This document shows, in pieces, positions 53,946 through 63,078 of a DNA stretch of 64,000 nt. The number at the start of each line of letters is the position of its first letter. Position 1 is the first letter of the stretch. Where the stretch lies: assembly GCF_018070345.1 (NCBI RefSeq), contig NZ_JAGPXX010000008.1, forward strand, positions 227,213 to 291,212. The letters are read 5' to 3'. Position numbers and translations under genes: made by a program. Under the pieces are notes generated by a model. That model was not told where the DNA came from. It did not search any database and worked only from the letters and a program-made list of their open reading frames with translations. The DNA comes from Streptomyces sp. F63 (GTDB taxonomy: Bacteria > Actinomycetota > Actinomycetes > Streptomycetales > Streptomycetaceae).

Positions 53946-55580
53946 TCAGACGGGCTCCAGAAGATCGACCACAGAAAGCCCGGTCTCACCACTGACGAGT
54001 TGGAGGGCTACTTCGGCACGGGCAGCGAGGTCAAGTGGGGAGAGATCTTCGGCGTACGCGGCGTGCACGATGCGGTCCAGGCCCGCACCGACCAGCGGGG
54101 CGCCGGTGCGCAGCGAGGCTTCCAGGGCCACGCCCCGGGTGGCTCCGCCGTGCAGGATGATGTTCCGGGTGCGGTACAGCCGCCGCAGCGCGATCCGGAA
54201 GGCACACCTGACGTCTCCCAGGACGGGGCGAGGGGTCTTGACCAGGTCGGCCATACGCTGGGCCGCGGGCCAGTCGGTGTATTTGGTGGACGCGCTGGTG
54301 AAGTCCAGGGCCGGGGCACCATGCGCGTGCAGCACTTCGGCCACCAGACGGGCGCGTTCCTGATTCGTCGTGCATGCCGTGATCAAACGGGAGAGATCGT
54401 CGCCCGCCCTCGGCCTGTGGCGGTGTGCGAGGGCGGTCAGTTCGGCGCGGGGCCAGGAGCAGGCGATGATCGCCGCCATCCGGTCGGCTGCCACAGCCTT
54501 TCCCGACCGTTCGTTGTCCTTGGGATCGTCCGGGTGCGACAGCAACGACTCGACAGCGGCCCAGGCGCCGGCGACGGCCGGTGCCATCGGCCCGCGGTTG
54601 ACCGCGGCCGCGAGTTCCAGTGCCTCATCGATCCGGCTGCGCCGGCCGGCGACCTGGTACAGATGTCCTTCATTGACGAGGGTCAGAACATCCGCGCCCC
54701 GTGCTGGAGGATTGAGCGGGATGGGCTGCGGATGGTCCGCGACCCAGAGCCGGGGAAAGGGCACCACCCCGCCCCGGTCCCGACGCAGGAACTGGGAACG
54801 GGCGGTCATACGCTCCACCATCTGCCGAGCCTGATCGGCGGCGCTGAACGCATCGAGCGCCGTGATGCGGTAGACGAACCCGCCTCCAGGCCGGATGCCC
54901 GAGGTGTCGTGCCCGTGCTCGCGCAGCCAGGCCACGACCTTGCCCTTGTCGAACCAGCCCTCCAGCGGCTCGGCGAGCTCCCGCCGGGGCACCTTCTCCA
55001 GCGCCACCAGCACCTCGAACACACGGGCCGGGGTCCGGGCGAGTTCGGCGGCACTGTCCGCGATGTCCGCGGTAGTGGCGCGGTCCCGGTACAGGTCCCT
55101 GGCCCACGCCCTCAGGTGGCTGGCGCTGTACCCCAGATCGAGCAGGTGCGAGGCCACCGTGCGCGAGAACCGCTCCAGCTTCACCCGCTGCTCCACGGGA
55201 GCGCTGACCGCAGCCGCCCACCGCTCCAGGTAACCGGCCCGAACGTGCCCGATGATCTCCTTGAGGCGGCGCCGCTCGGGGCTCGGATCCGGTAGCGAGT
55301 TCCTGAGCAGCCCCGTGAGCTCCTTGCGCAGCTCCTTGTCCCCGAGTCCGCGGTCGGGCCCGATCAAGGCGTTGAGCTCATTGCGCTGCCAGTCACAGGC
55401 GGTCTGTGACAGCACCCCATTGGCCTGCCAATACCCGGCCTCCCACAGTTCTTCAAGCGCGAGCACCGACCCTATGTCCCACAGTCGGCGTGCCCACGGG
55501 GTACCTTCGTCGGTGAAGAAATCGGCCATACGGGCGAGCACGTGCCGGGCGTACGGGTCCGAGGCGGGAGGCGAAGCCAT
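53946..55580 (-). CDS. Hypothetical protein with C-terminal HEPN-type motif
   Basis: A 544-residue cytoplasmic protein of mostly helical character. Near the C-terminus RTRNIILHGG contains R472-x4-H477, the Rx4-6H signature of HEPN RNases, in a helical context (LGDVRCAFRIALRRLYRTRN). Many HEPN proteins are abortive-infection or toxin RNases. The N-terminal 200 residues have a helical, Trp-rich block; a beta-containing block is near residue 250. No other catalytic motif is recognised. It is a single gene near an RHH-PIN pair and a helicase with a toxin-like domain, so an antiviral role is plausible but unproven. Confidence 0.62.
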   Translation of the reverse strand: MASPPASDPYARHVLARMADFFTDEGTPWARRLWDIGSVLALEELWEAGYWQANGVLSQTACDWQRNELNALIGPDRGLGDKELRKELTGLLRNSLPDPSPERRRLKEIIGHVRAGYLERWAAAVSAPVEQRVKLERFSRTVASHLLDLGYSASHLRAWARDLYRDRATTADIADSAAELARTPARVFEVLVALEKVPRRELAEPLEGWFDKGKVVAWLREHGHDTSGIRPGGGFVYRITALDAFSAADQARQMVERMTARSQFLRRDRGGVVPFPRLWVADHPQPIPLNPPARGADVLTLVNEGHLYQVAGRRSRIDEALELAAAVNRGPMAPAVAGAWAAVESLLSHPDDPKDNERSGKAVAADRMAAIIACSWPRAELTALAHRHRPRAGDDLSRLITACTTNQERARLVAEVLHAHGAPALDFTSASTKYTDWPAAQRMADLVKTPRPVLGDVRCAFRIALRRLYRTRNIILHGGATRGVALEASLRTGAPLVGAGLDRIVHAAYAEDLSPLDLAARAEVALQLVSGETGLSVVDLLEPV

Positions 55581-55635
55581 CGCAGCACCCTAGCCGGTCA
55601 CGAGAAGGCTCTGCGCACAGCGGATGAGCCCGTGG

Positions 55636-55696
55636 TATGCTGGCGGGAGTCTTAAAGGGGCACTCGCCGTTCACCGGCCACTGCCCCTTTCTTCTT
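55636..55696 (+). ncRNA. Possible short transcript ending in a hairpin
   Basis: A -10-like TATGCT (55636-55641) is followed by a hairpin AAAGGGGCA (55654-55662) and TGCCCCTTT (55682-55690) with a 19-base loop and then a pyrimidine run CTTCTT. This could be a very short RNA or simply the terminator/attenuator of something now lost. No -35 is convincing. The surrounding DNA (55581-55863) has no gene. Confidence 0.35.
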
Positions 55697-55863
55697 GCCC
55701 ACCGACACCACTCTGCGCCTAGCGGAACGTGTCCACCTCGGTGCCGTCGCCCCAAGCGCCTTGAGGCGCTTGACCGACTCGGCCCGGTGGGCCGCAGAGG
55801 TGGTGGGTCGATCGCCTCATCCCTCGGCGGGACGGCCGACGACGCGACCGTCCCCGGGACCCC

Positions 55864-56150
55864 TCACAGCACGGTCGGCTGCCCTTCCGCCTTCCGGTGG
55901 GCCTCGGCCACGGCGACCGTGTGCGCGAACCACTCCAGTACCGCGCAGATTTCCTCGCTGTGCTCGGTGAAGACCTCCAGGGAGAACGACGGGCGCAGGT
56001 CCAGCTTCGACGCGGCCAGGTCGATCTCTCGATCTCGTTGAACCGGGCCAGCAGCGCCCGCCGCAGCGGTTCGTCGTCGAACGGCGGGCGTCGCTTCAGA
56101 TGCCGGAAGACGACCGCGACCGTGCCGGAGACCGGATAGACGGCGATCGG
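55864..56150 (-). pseudogene. Frameshifted small gene of unknown function
   Basis: The minus strand reads AVYPVSGTVAVVFRHLKRR, then DDEPLRRALLARFNEIE in one frame; near 56033 it changes frame and continues EIDLAASKLDLRPSFSLEVFT and AVLEWFAHTVAVAEAHRKAEG to a stop at 55864. The two parts join at a GATCTC repeat where two bases seem lost or gained. No start is clear. It lies downstream of the PIN toxin gene on the same strand. I do not recognise the family. Confidence 0.5.
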
Positions 56151-56247
56151 CCTGCGCGCAGGACCAAGCCCCGCGCTCCTCCCCTGCCGAAGGCTCGTTC
56201 AGCGCCTCCGCAACCATCTGGACTGGGCAGAGCGTGGTTCCCGGTAG

Positions 56248-56733
56248 TCAAACGGCCACCACGTGTACGTCTGTCGGCGCGAGGATCGTCAGGTAGGCCC
56301 GGATGTCCGACGGGTCGGTGGTGAAGATCACCGCGCTGCCATGCCGGGCGGCCGCCAGGGCCACCCAGGCGTCCACCGCGTCCGGCCGCTTCTTCGCCGG
56401 CAGGGCCGCCCTGCCCAGGGCGGTGCCGATGCGCCGCCAGTCCGCGAGGTCCGGACCTGTCGCGCAGGCCAGGCACTCCGGACGGCCGGTCTTCGTCTCG
56501 CGCATGGGCGGCTCGGACGTACGCGCCTGAGGAACCGTGCAATCCTTCAGGATGCCGGACAGGGCGTGCACCAGCGCCGGCTGGGGGCGCCACACCTGGG
56601 CGAGGACCGGGCCGAGCACCAGTGCCCGGTGCGGGAGCGTACGCAGCCCCTCATGGAGAGCCACCGCCTTGGCTTTGCGGTCGGCGAGCGCGATGAGCAT
56701 GCCGGTGTCGTAGACCGGCACCCGTGCGCTCAC
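56248..56733 (-). CDS. PIN-domain ribonuclease toxin (VapC-like)
   Basis: A 161-residue protein from GTG 56733, overlapping the antitoxin stop as GTGA. The PIN fold is shown by VYDTGMLIAL (first metal-binding Asp, D9), a middle acidic segment, DAVDAWVALAA (conserved Asp) and FTTDPSDIRAYL near the end, which supplies the last acidic residues. PIN toxins are Mg-dependent RNases that stop translation. Pairing with a ribbon-helix-helix antitoxin is the common VapBC-type arrangement. It is slightly longer than many VapC proteins. Confidence 0.85.
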   Translation of the reverse strand: MSARVPVYDTGMLIALADRKAKAVALHEGLRTLPHRALVLGPVLAQVWRPQPALVHALSGILKDCTVPQARTSEPPMRETKTGRPECLACATGPDLADWRRIGTALGRAALPAKKRPDAVDAWVALAAARHGSAVIFTTDPSDIRAYLTILAPTDVHVVAV

Positions 56734-57059
56734 GCGGCATGGCCTGGACGGCGGCCCTGCCGGTCCTGGCCGCGGACGAGGCCCAGGGCCTCCTCGACCT
56801 CGAGGCGTTCCTGCTCCGTCAGTTCCGCGGCCGGTTCCCGGGCGGATTCGGCGGGCAGTCCGTCCGCCGCTCGCTCCGCCCGGGAGATGACTGCGTCCAC
56901 CTCGGCGAACTGTTCCTCTATGGCGTCGCTCTCGGCCATCTGGCGCGTGGCGGCATGCACCAGGTACGCCGAGACGTCGATGCCCGCCCGCTCCGCGTGC
57001 TGCCTGATGCGTTCGGCCTGGTCCTGGTCCAAGCTGATACTGATCCGCGTCTTTGCCAC
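56730..57059 (-). CDS. Ribbon-helix-helix antitoxin
   Basis: A 109-residue protein starting MAKTRISISLDQDQAERI, the beta strand and first helix of a ribbon-helix-helix DNA-binding domain (about residues 1-48). The C-terminal half is acidic and helical (ELTEQERLEVEEALGLV), which suits a toxin-binding region. It precedes the PIN gene and overlaps it by four bases, so the two are co-translated. It should repress the shared promoter and neutralise the toxin. Confidence 0.85.
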   Translation of the reverse strand: MAKTRISISLDQDQAERIRQHAERAGIDVSAYLVHAATRQMAESDAIEEQFAEVDAVISRAERAADGLPAESAREPAAELTEQERLEVEEALGLVRGQDRQGRRPGHAA

Positions 57060-57257
57060 GAAGGCATCGTAATACGCGTATGACGGCGATGCGAGTGCTG
57101 TGGGACTCGTGAGAGAGGGGGCGGCAGTTGGTCACGGCGTCCGGAGCGTCAGAGCCCAAGCTCATGCCCGCCCCCACACCGAGCTGATTGCGAGGCGTGA
57201 GGCATCGGAAACGAAGAATTACCGGTCGAGGCACATGACTCGACCGGTAATTCCCAC

Positions 57258-57346
57258 TGGTGTCCGAGGGGGGACTTGAACCCCCACGCCCGATAAAGGG
57301 CACTAGCACCTCAAGCTAGCGCGTCTGCCATTCCGCCACCCGGACA
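57258..57346 (-). tRNA. tRNA-Leu (anticodon GAG)
   Basis: On the minus strand, TGTCCGG (acceptor 5' side, from 57346) pairs with TCGGACA followed by an encoded CCA (57258-57260). The anticodon stem CTAGC/GCTAG encloses TTGAGGT, so the anticodon is GAG (Leu, CUC/CUU). A long variable arm, expected for leucine tRNA, and a GGGGG-TTCAAGT-CCCCC T-arm complete the fold. Length is 89 bases. Confidence 0.93.
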
Positions 57347-57603
57347 AGGTGAGCGCCTCGGTTTCCCGCAGCGACGGCACCAACGATACCAGGGGTTCCG
57401 GGTGTGTTTCACCTTCGTATGCCGAGCGGGCGGAGGGCCCCCGCGTCTGCGGTGACCAGCCACTATGACGGAGAGCGACCAGTTCCGGACCGGTGGTCGG
57501 GAGCCCGGGCCGGCCGGCTGCGGCCGCCCCGTCCACCGCCGGGCACCGGCCGGGGCGCACCGGCTCCGGTGGTGACGGACGGTGGCGGGGCGGGCGGCCG
57601 CCG

Positions 57604-58671
57604 TCAGCAGTCCGGCTTGGCGCGGAGGGAGCGCAGGTGGGCCGCCGAGCGGCGGGCGAAGGAGAGGGAGTCGGCCGGGTTGTCGTGTTCGGCGATCCAG
57701 TGGTGCGAGCCGCTTCGGCGGCGGTGGCGGGCCAGGCGTTCCACGCCGCCGATGAAGCGCTGGTAGTCGATGTCTCCGTCGCCGACGTCCGTCATGCGGT
57801 AGCCGTCGCGGGTGGACGGGTCGTGTTCGCCGTCCTTGACGTGGAAGAGCGGGTAGCGGTGCGGCTGCTTCAGGACGTAGTCGATCGGGTCGAACGGCGC
57901 CGGCTTGCCGTCCGGGCGGACGCTGAAGCGGAACTGGGCGCAGTAGGCCCAGTAGATGTCCATTTCGAGGGAGACCAGGTGCGGGTCCGTCTCGGCGAGC
58001 AGCACGTCGTACAGGCGGATGTCGGGGCGGTCGCTCGCGAAGGAGAACTCCTCGGCGTGGTTGTGCTGGTAGAAGGTGATGCCTCGCTCCCTGGCCGCGG
58101 CGCCGTAGGTGTTGAAGTCCTCGGCTGCGCGCTTCCAGGCGTCGACCGTGTCGCCGTAGCGGAACGGGCCGCTGGCAGTGCCGATGTGCTTCAGGCCCAG
58201 CTCGGCGGCGTCGTCCAGGACCCGGTCGAGGCTGGTGGCGAAGGTGTAGGCGGTGGGGTCGTCGGAGTAGTAGCCGACGTGGCTTCCCACGGCCCGCAGG
58301 CCGCTGTCGCGGACCAGGCGGCGGAGCTCGGGGAGGGTGATCGGGCCCGCCGTGCCCTGGGTGTAGCCGGCGAACTCGATCTCGTCGTAGCCGTACTTCT
58401 CGAGTTCCGCGAAGACGCGGGCGAAACCGGCCGTGGAGACCTGGTCGCGGAGGCTGTAGAGCTGCACGCCCAGCCGTCCGGGCGGCAGGAGCGGGCGGCC
58501 CCGTCCGGTGCGGGCGGAGGCTCCGGCGAGGGTGCCGGTCTCCGCGGCGCGGGCGGTCGTGGCACCGGCCGTGCCGAGGAGGGCGGCCGCGGTGGTTCCG
58601 GCGGCGACGCCGAGGAACCCGCGGCGGCGGAGGCTGCGGAGGCGCTGGGCGAGCTCGGAGTCGTGCTTCAC
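57604..58671 (-). CDS. Tat-exported sugar phosphate isomerase/epimerase-like protein
   Basis: A 355-residue TIM-barrel protein of the AP-endonuclease-2 superfamily. The N-terminus has a twin-arginine signal, LRRRGFLGVAAG, so it is folded before export. The barrel begins GVQLYSLRDQVS and has the metal-site segments SHVGYY, YQHNHAEEF, LEMDIYWAY and HVKDGEHD. Substrates of such proteins are often sugars or inositols; this one is not defined. It is the last gene of the minus-strand ebo-type cluster, 391 bases after the phosphodiesterase-like gene, so it may have its own promoter. Confidence 0.82.
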   Translation of the reverse strand: MKHDSELAQRLRSLRRRGFLGVAAGTTAAALLGTAGATTARAAETGTLAGASARTGRGRPLLPPGRLGVQLYSLRDQVSTAGFARVFAELEKYGYDEIEFAGYTQGTAGPITLPELRRLVRDSGLRAVGSHVGYYSDDPTAYTFATSLDRVLDDAAELGLKHIGTASGPFRYGDTVDAWKRAAEDFNTYGAAARERGITFYQHNHAEEFSFASDRPDIRLYDVLLAETDPHLVSLEMDIYWAYCAQFRFSVRPDGKPAPFDPIDYVLKQPHRYPLFHVKDGEHDPSTRDGYRMTDVGDGDIDYQRFIGGVERLARHRRRSGSHHWIAEHDNPADSLSFARRSAAHLRSLRAKPDC

Positions 58672-58844
58672 GGTGACGCTCCTGTCGGGAAGAGGGTGGG
58701 GATGGGAGACGGGTGCGGGGTGCGGGTGCGGGTGCGGGGTGCGGGTGCGGGGTGCGGGCGGGGTGCGGGTCCTGCGGGCGGTTCCGCCGTCCCGGCGGCC
58801 GGGCGGACGGAGTGGTGGCGGTTCCTGGTGGCACGGGGCGGTGC

Positions 58845-58990
58845 GGGCGGCGCGGTGACGGTCCCGGTGGCTCGGGACGGTGGCGGACGGTGCGGGCGGC
58901 GCGGTGGCGGTCCCGGTGGCACGGGACGGTGGCGGACGGTGCGGGCGGCGCGGTGGCGGTCCCGGTGGCTCGGGGCGAGCGGGCGGTGCG
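58845..58990. repeat. 49-bp tandem repeat, nearly three copies
   Basis: The same GTCCCGGTGG position recurs at 58861, 58910 and 58959, a period of 49 bases, with few changes between units. It lies between the isomerase-like gene and the phosphodiesterase-like gene. Short GGGTGCGGGGTGCGG-type repeats at about 58705-58770 lie next to it. No coding function is seen; the stretch 58672-59062 contains no gene. Confidence 0.85.
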
Positions 58991-59062
58991 GTGGTGCCGG
59001 AGCCGCCGTGCGCGGCACGGTGCCGTGTCCGGGCCGGTCGGACCGGGCCGGGCCGGGCCGGG

Positions 59063-60757
59063 TCAGCCCAGCCCCGCCAGGCGCAGGAGGAGGGACTTGA
59101 CGGCCGTGGCCGGGACCGGGCCGCCGCCGGCGCGGAGCGCGCCCGGGCGGGAGCAGATCAGCAGCGGGCCGTCCTCCTCCCGGTCCGGCAGGCGGCCGTG
59201 GCTGCCGCGCACCGGTGAGGGGTCCAGGGGGACGACCGCCATCCGGTAGCGCATCCCGAGCTTCTTGCGGGCCAGTGCCGCTCCGGCGCGCAGCCGGACG
59301 TAGGGGTCCTCCGGGTCCATGAACAGCTCGGCCGGGTCGTAGCCGGGTTTGCGGTGGATCTCCACGAGGCGGGCGAAGTCGGGGGCGCGGTCGTCGTCCA
59401 GCCAGTAGTAGTACGTGAACCAGGCGTCGGGTTCGGCGACGGCGACCAGTTCGCCGGAGCGCGGGTGGTCCAGGCCGTGGGCCTTCTTGCCCTCGTCGCC
59501 GAGGAGTTCGGCGATGCCGGGGAGGGCGGCGAGGGCCTCGCGGACGGCGGCCGTCTCCCCCGGGTCGCCGGGGCGGCGGATGTAGACGTGGGCGAGCTGG
59601 TGGTCGGCGACGGCGAAGGCGCGGGACGTCCAGGGGTCCAGGTACTCCATGCCGTCCTGGGTGTACACCTCCAGCAGCCCGGCGCGGCGCAGGGCCCGGT
59701 TGATGTCGACGGGGCGGCTGACGCGGGTGATGCCGTACTCGGAGAGCGCGACGACCGTCGCCCCGGCGGCCCGGGCCTCGTCGAGGAGCGGGACGAGGGC
59801 GGTGTCGAGGGCCGTGGCGGCGGCGTGGGAGCGGGGGTCGTCGGGGCCGTACCGCTGGAGGTCGTAGTCGAGGTGCGGGAGATAGCAGAGGGTGAGATCG
59901 GTGGGGCGGGTGCGCATGAGGTGACGGGTGGCGTCGATGATCCAGCGGGTGGAGGTGAGATCGGCGCCGGGGCCCCAGAAGCGGAAGAGCGGGAACGTGC
60001 CGCATTTCTCCGTGAGTTCGTCACGGAGGGCGGCGGGGCGGGTGTAGCAGTCCGGTTCCTTGCGGCCGTCGGCGTAGTAGACGGGGCGCGGGGTGACGGT
60101 GATGTCGGTGTCGGCGCCCATCGCGTACCACCAGCAGACGTTGGTGACGGTGTAGCCGGGGTGCGCGCGGCGGGCGGCGTCCCAGAGCTTGTCGCCGCCG
60201 ACGAGGCCGTTGTGCTGCCGCCACAGCAGCACCTCGCCCTGCTCGCGGAAGTACCAGCCGTTGCCGACGATGCCGTGCTCGGCGGGCGGGACGCCGGTGA
60301 GGAACGTCGACTGGGCGGCGCAGGTGACGGCGGGGAGGACGGTCTCCAGGGGCGCGCGGTCGCCGGTCTCGGCCAGCTCGCGGAGGTTGGGCATGTGGGC
60401 GAGGAGGCGGGGGGTGAGGCCGACGACGTCGAGGACCAGCAGCCGGCGGGGGGCGAGGGGGGCCTCGTCGTCCGGGATGCCCGGGTCCTCCGTGCGGGCC
60501 GTACGGGCCGTGCCGGCGGGAACGGCGTCCGGGCGGGTCGGCCGGCCCGGCTTGTCCGCGTGTTCCGGGTCGCCCGTGTGGTCCGGGGGCGCTGTGTCGT
60601 CCGAGGTGTCGGGGCGAGCGGGGCCGGCCGTCCGGTCCCGTTCCGGGACGCCGGGGGTGGCTTCCCCCGGTGCGCGGGCGTCCCGGGGGTCCGCTGCGCC
60701 GGGGGTCTTCCCGGCTGGGCCCGTACCGTCCGGGTCCGGTGTACCGGCGGGGGTCAC
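59063..60757 (-). CDS. Alkaline phosphatase/nucleotide pyrophosphatase-like protein of the ebo cluster
   Basis: A 564-residue protein from GTG 60757, overlapping the EboE stop as GTGA. Residues 1-100 are Pro/Asp/Gly-rich and probably disordered. The catalytic domain follows: VLDVVGLTPRLLAHMPNL, then VLPAVTCAAQSTFLTGVPPAEHGIVGNGW, the nucleophile Thr/metal-site region of type I phosphodiesterases, HLDYDLQRYG and DHQLAHVYI. Such enzymes cleave phosphodiester or phosphoanhydride bonds. In ebo clusters a member of this family (EboF-like) accompanies EboA-EboE. No signal peptide is evident. Confidence 0.85.
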   Translation of the reverse strand: MTPAGTPDPDGTGPAGKTPGAADPRDARAPGEATPGVPERDRTAGPARPDTSDDTAPPDHTGDPEHADKPGRPTRPDAVPAGTARTARTEDPGIPDDEAPLAPRRLLVLDVVGLTPRLLAHMPNLRELAETGDRAPLETVLPAVTCAAQSTFLTGVPPAEHGIVGNGWYFREQGEVLLWRQHNGLVGGDKLWDAARRAHPGYTVTNVCWWYAMGADTDITVTPRPVYYADGRKEPDCYTRPAALRDELTEKCGTFPLFRFWGPGADLTSTRWIIDATRHLMRTRPTDLTLCYLPHLDYDLQRYGPDDPRSHAAATALDTALVPLLDEARAAGATVVALSEYGITRVSRPVDINRALRRAGLLEVYTQDGMEYLDPWTSRAFAVADHQLAHVYIRRPGDPGETAAVREALAALPGIAELLGDEGKKAHGLDHPRSGELVAVAEPDAWFTYYYWLDDDRAPDFARLVEIHRKPGYDPAELFMDPEDPYVRLRAGAALARKKLGMRYRMAVVPLDPSPVRGSHGRLPDREEDGPLLICSRPGALRAGGGPVPATAVKSLLLRLAGLG

Positions 60758-62223
60758 GGCAGCTCCTTGAGGCCGAGGTCGGTCAACAGGTCGCGGACAA
60801 GGCGGAGTTCGGCGGCGATGCCCTCGGCCAGCCGGGCCCGGGTGCGGGGGCGCAGCTCGGGCGGCAGGGTCTGCCAGGTGTAGGTCTCCACCTCGAGGTG
60901 CCGGGTGAGGGGCGCCGGGCCTCCGACGAGCCGGGTGAGGGTGTCGCGGAGGACGGGGAGGGTCGAACTCAGCGGCGGCGGCGGTGCGGCGTGCAGGGGG
61001 ACGTGGAGGTGGACCCGCCAGGGGGCGGTCGTGGGAAGGGACGGGGTGGGGCCGGGGGGCGCGGGCGGCGCCTCGGGCGCCGTCTCTGCGGCGGACTCCG
61101 CGACCACCAGGGGTGCGTTGGGTGTTACGGGCGTGATCCGGGCAGTGGCGGCCGCCCGGCCAGCGGCGACGACCGCGTCGGCGGAACGGTTTTGGTCGGC
61201 ATGTCCGTTGGAGGCGGTCGGGCTGGCGGGGTCGGCCCGGTGATGCGAGGGTGCGGGGCCGGCGGAAATTCCGGCATCAGCCGGGGTGAGCGGGTCGGCC
61301 GGGGTGAGCGGGTCGGTCGGTTCGGTGGTGGGCAGGCCCAGGGCCTCGGGCAGGTCGTCGGTGCCGGCTACCTCACCCGCCGGGGTGCGGGTGCGGGTCT
61401 GGTGGAGGAAGCGGGGTTCGGCGAAGGCGGCCAGGGCGGCCCGTACGTCCTCCCGCCCGGGCTGTTCGGCGTGCAGTGCCGCCGAAAGCTGGGCCTTGAC
61501 GACGGGGATGCCCGCCGCGCCGAGTGCGTCCAGGGCCGGGCCGGGTTCCTCGAACTCGGTGGCGAGGTGGCAGGTGTCCACGCAGACGCCGATGCGGTGG
61601 AGCGGCGGGCGGCCCCGGCCGCCGAGGGCGGTGACTGCGTCGGCGGTGGTGGCGACGGTGCACCCGGGTTCCGGTTCGAGGCCGATCCGGATGGAGGCGC
61701 CGGTGAGGTCCTGCAGGGCGTCGAGCCGCTGGGCGAGCAGGGTGAGGGCCCGGCGGGCGGTCCGTTCCGAGGCGGCGTTGTACGGAGTGCGCCAGGCGAG
61801 GGGGAGGGTGGAGACGGTGCCCTCGGGCTCGTCGTCGGGGAGCAGCGCGGCGAGGAGGCGGGCGAGGTCGGTGGTGTGGCCGAGGCGTTCCGGTTCCGTC
61901 CAGTCGGGGCGGTAGACGCGGTACTTGACGCGATCGGCGCCGAAGCCCGCGTACGGGAAGCCGTTGAGGGTGACGACCTCCAGACCGCGGCGGTCGAGTT
62001 CGGCGCGGAGGGAGCGCAGCGCTGCCGGGTCGGCGACGAGCGCGCGGGCGGCGTCGCGGGCCAGCCAGAGGCCGATGCCGAGCCGGTCCCGGCCGAGGCG
62101 GCGGCGTACGGGTTCGCAGTGCTCGCGGAGCTGGCGGAGCACGCCGTCGAGGGTTTCGGCGGGGTGGACGTTGGTGCAGTACGCGAGGTGGACGGTCGAG
62201 CCGTCGGGATGCCGGAAGCGCAC
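60754..62223 (-). CDS. eboE: Metabolite traffic protein EboE
   Basis: A 489-residue TIM-barrel protein beginning FRHPDGSTVHLAYCTNVHPAETL, the recognisable start of EboE proteins. Further segments are VVTLNGFPYAGF, IGLEPEPGCTVATT and RIGVCVDTCHLATEFE. Usual family members are around 390 residues; here a low-complexity insertion of about 100 residues (roughly 300-395, rich in Ala/Thr/Pro) separates the barrel from the conserved end (HLEVETYTWQTLP ... LVRDLLTDLGL). The ebo genes were linked in cyanobacteria to moving pathway precursors out of the cytoplasm. It overlaps the phosphodiesterase-like gene and lies four bases after the TatD-like gene. Confidence 0.88.
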   Translation of the reverse strand: MRFRHPDGSTVHLAYCTNVHPAETLDGVLRQLREHCEPVRRRLGRDRLGIGLWLARDAARALVADPAALRSLRAELDRRGLEVVTLNGFPYAGFGADRVKYRVYRPDWTEPERLGHTTDLARLLAALLPDDEPEGTVSTLPLAWRTPYNAASERTARRALTLLAQRLDALQDLTGASIRIGLEPEPGCTVATTADAVTALGGRGRPPLHRIGVCVDTCHLATEFEEPGPALDALGAAGIPVVKAQLSAALHAEQPGREDVRAALAAFAEPRFLHQTRTRTPAGEVAGTDDLPEALGLPTTEPTDPLTPADPLTPADAGISAGPAPSHHRADPASPTASNGHADQNRSADAVVAAGRAAATARITPVTPNAPLVVAESAAETAPEAPPAPPGPTPSLPTTAPWRVHLHVPLHAAPPPPLSSTLPVLRDTLTRLVGGPAPLTRHLEVETYTWQTLPPELRPRTRARLAEGIAAELRLVRDLLTDLGLKELP

Positions 62224-62226
62224 GGG

Positions 62227-63078
62227 TCAGGAGCCTCCCCGGAGTATGGAGTTGCCCTCGTGGGTGGCGGTGGCCGGGGCGGGGGCGGCCGTGTCGAGCC
62301 GCCCGCTCTGCCCGTAGAAGGCGACGGGGTTGCGCCACAGGACCTGGTCGACCTCGTCGTCGGTGAAGCCGGCGGCGAGCATCGCGTCACCGGCCTGCCG
62401 GGTCGTCAGCGGGTCGCTGCGGCCCCAGTCGGCCGCGGAGTTGACGAGTATGCGCTCGGTGCCGTGGGAGCGGAGGATTCCGACCATGCGCTCCGGGTCC
62501 ATCTTGGTGTCGGGGTAGAGGGAGAAGCCGAGCCAGCAGCCGCTGTCGCGCGCCTCGTCGACGGTGGTCTCGTTGAGGTGGTCGAGCAGGACGAGCCCGG
62601 GGTCGACGGCGGATTCGCGGACGACGTCGAGGGTGCGGCGGAGGCCGGCGGCCTTGTCGCGGTGCGGGGTGTGGACCAGGGCGGGCAGTTCGTGGTCGGC
62701 GGCGAGCTGGAGCTGCGCGGCGAGGGCCTCGTCCTCGGCGGGGGTCATCGAGTCGTAGCCGATCTCCCCGACGGCGACGACCGAGTCCTTGACGAGATAG
62801 CGCGGCAGCTCGTCCAGGACGGGGACGCAGCGCGGGTCGTTCGCCTCCTTCGGGTTGAGCGCGATCGTGCAGTGGTGCGCGATGCCGTACTGGGCGGCGC
62901 GGAACGGCTCCCAGCCGAGGAGCGCGTCGAAGTAGTCGAAGAAGCTGGCCGGTGCGGTGCGGGGCTGGCCGAGCCAGAAGGACGGCTCGACGACGGCGCG
63001 GACGCCCGCCGCGTACATGGCCTCGTAGTCGTTGGTCGTGCGCGAGGTCATATGGATGTGCGGGTCGAAGATGCGCAT
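62227..63078 (-). CDS. TatD-family metal-dependent hydrolase of the ebo cluster
   Basis: A 283-residue amidohydrolase-type barrel. It starts MRIFDPHIHMTSRTTNDYEA with the HxH metal site, has GEIGYDSMTP (metal-bridging Glu), LPALVHTPHRDKAAGLR, VLLDHLNETTV and NSAADWGRSDPL as later metal-site strands. The ebo cluster always contains a TatD-like member (EboB-like). It may hydrolyse a pathway intermediate. It is followed by eboE after three bases, and preceded by EboA's repeat-rich end, so it is part of one operon. Confidence 0.85.
   Translation of the reverse strand: MRIFDPHIHMTSRTTNDYEAMYAAGVRAVVEPSFWLGQPRTAPASFFDYFDALLGWEPFRAAQYGIAHHCTIALNPKEANDPRCVPVLDELPRYLVKDSVVAVGEIGYDSMTPAEDEALAAQLQLAADHELPALVHTPHRDKAAGLRRTLDVVRESAVDPGLVLLDHLNETTVDEARDSGCWLGFSLYPDTKMDPERMVGILRSHGTERILVNSAADWGRSDPLTTRQAGDAMLAAGFTDDEVDQVLWRNPVAFYGQSGRLDTAAPAPATATHEGNSILRGGS

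Noticed and set aside
57258..57346. tRNA-Leu as an attachment site for an island
   Set aside because: I found no second copy of the tRNA 3' end and no integrase nearby in the window.
58672..59062. Gene within the repeat-rich spacer
   Set aside because: All frames are Gly/Arg/Ala low-complexity produced by tandem repeats.
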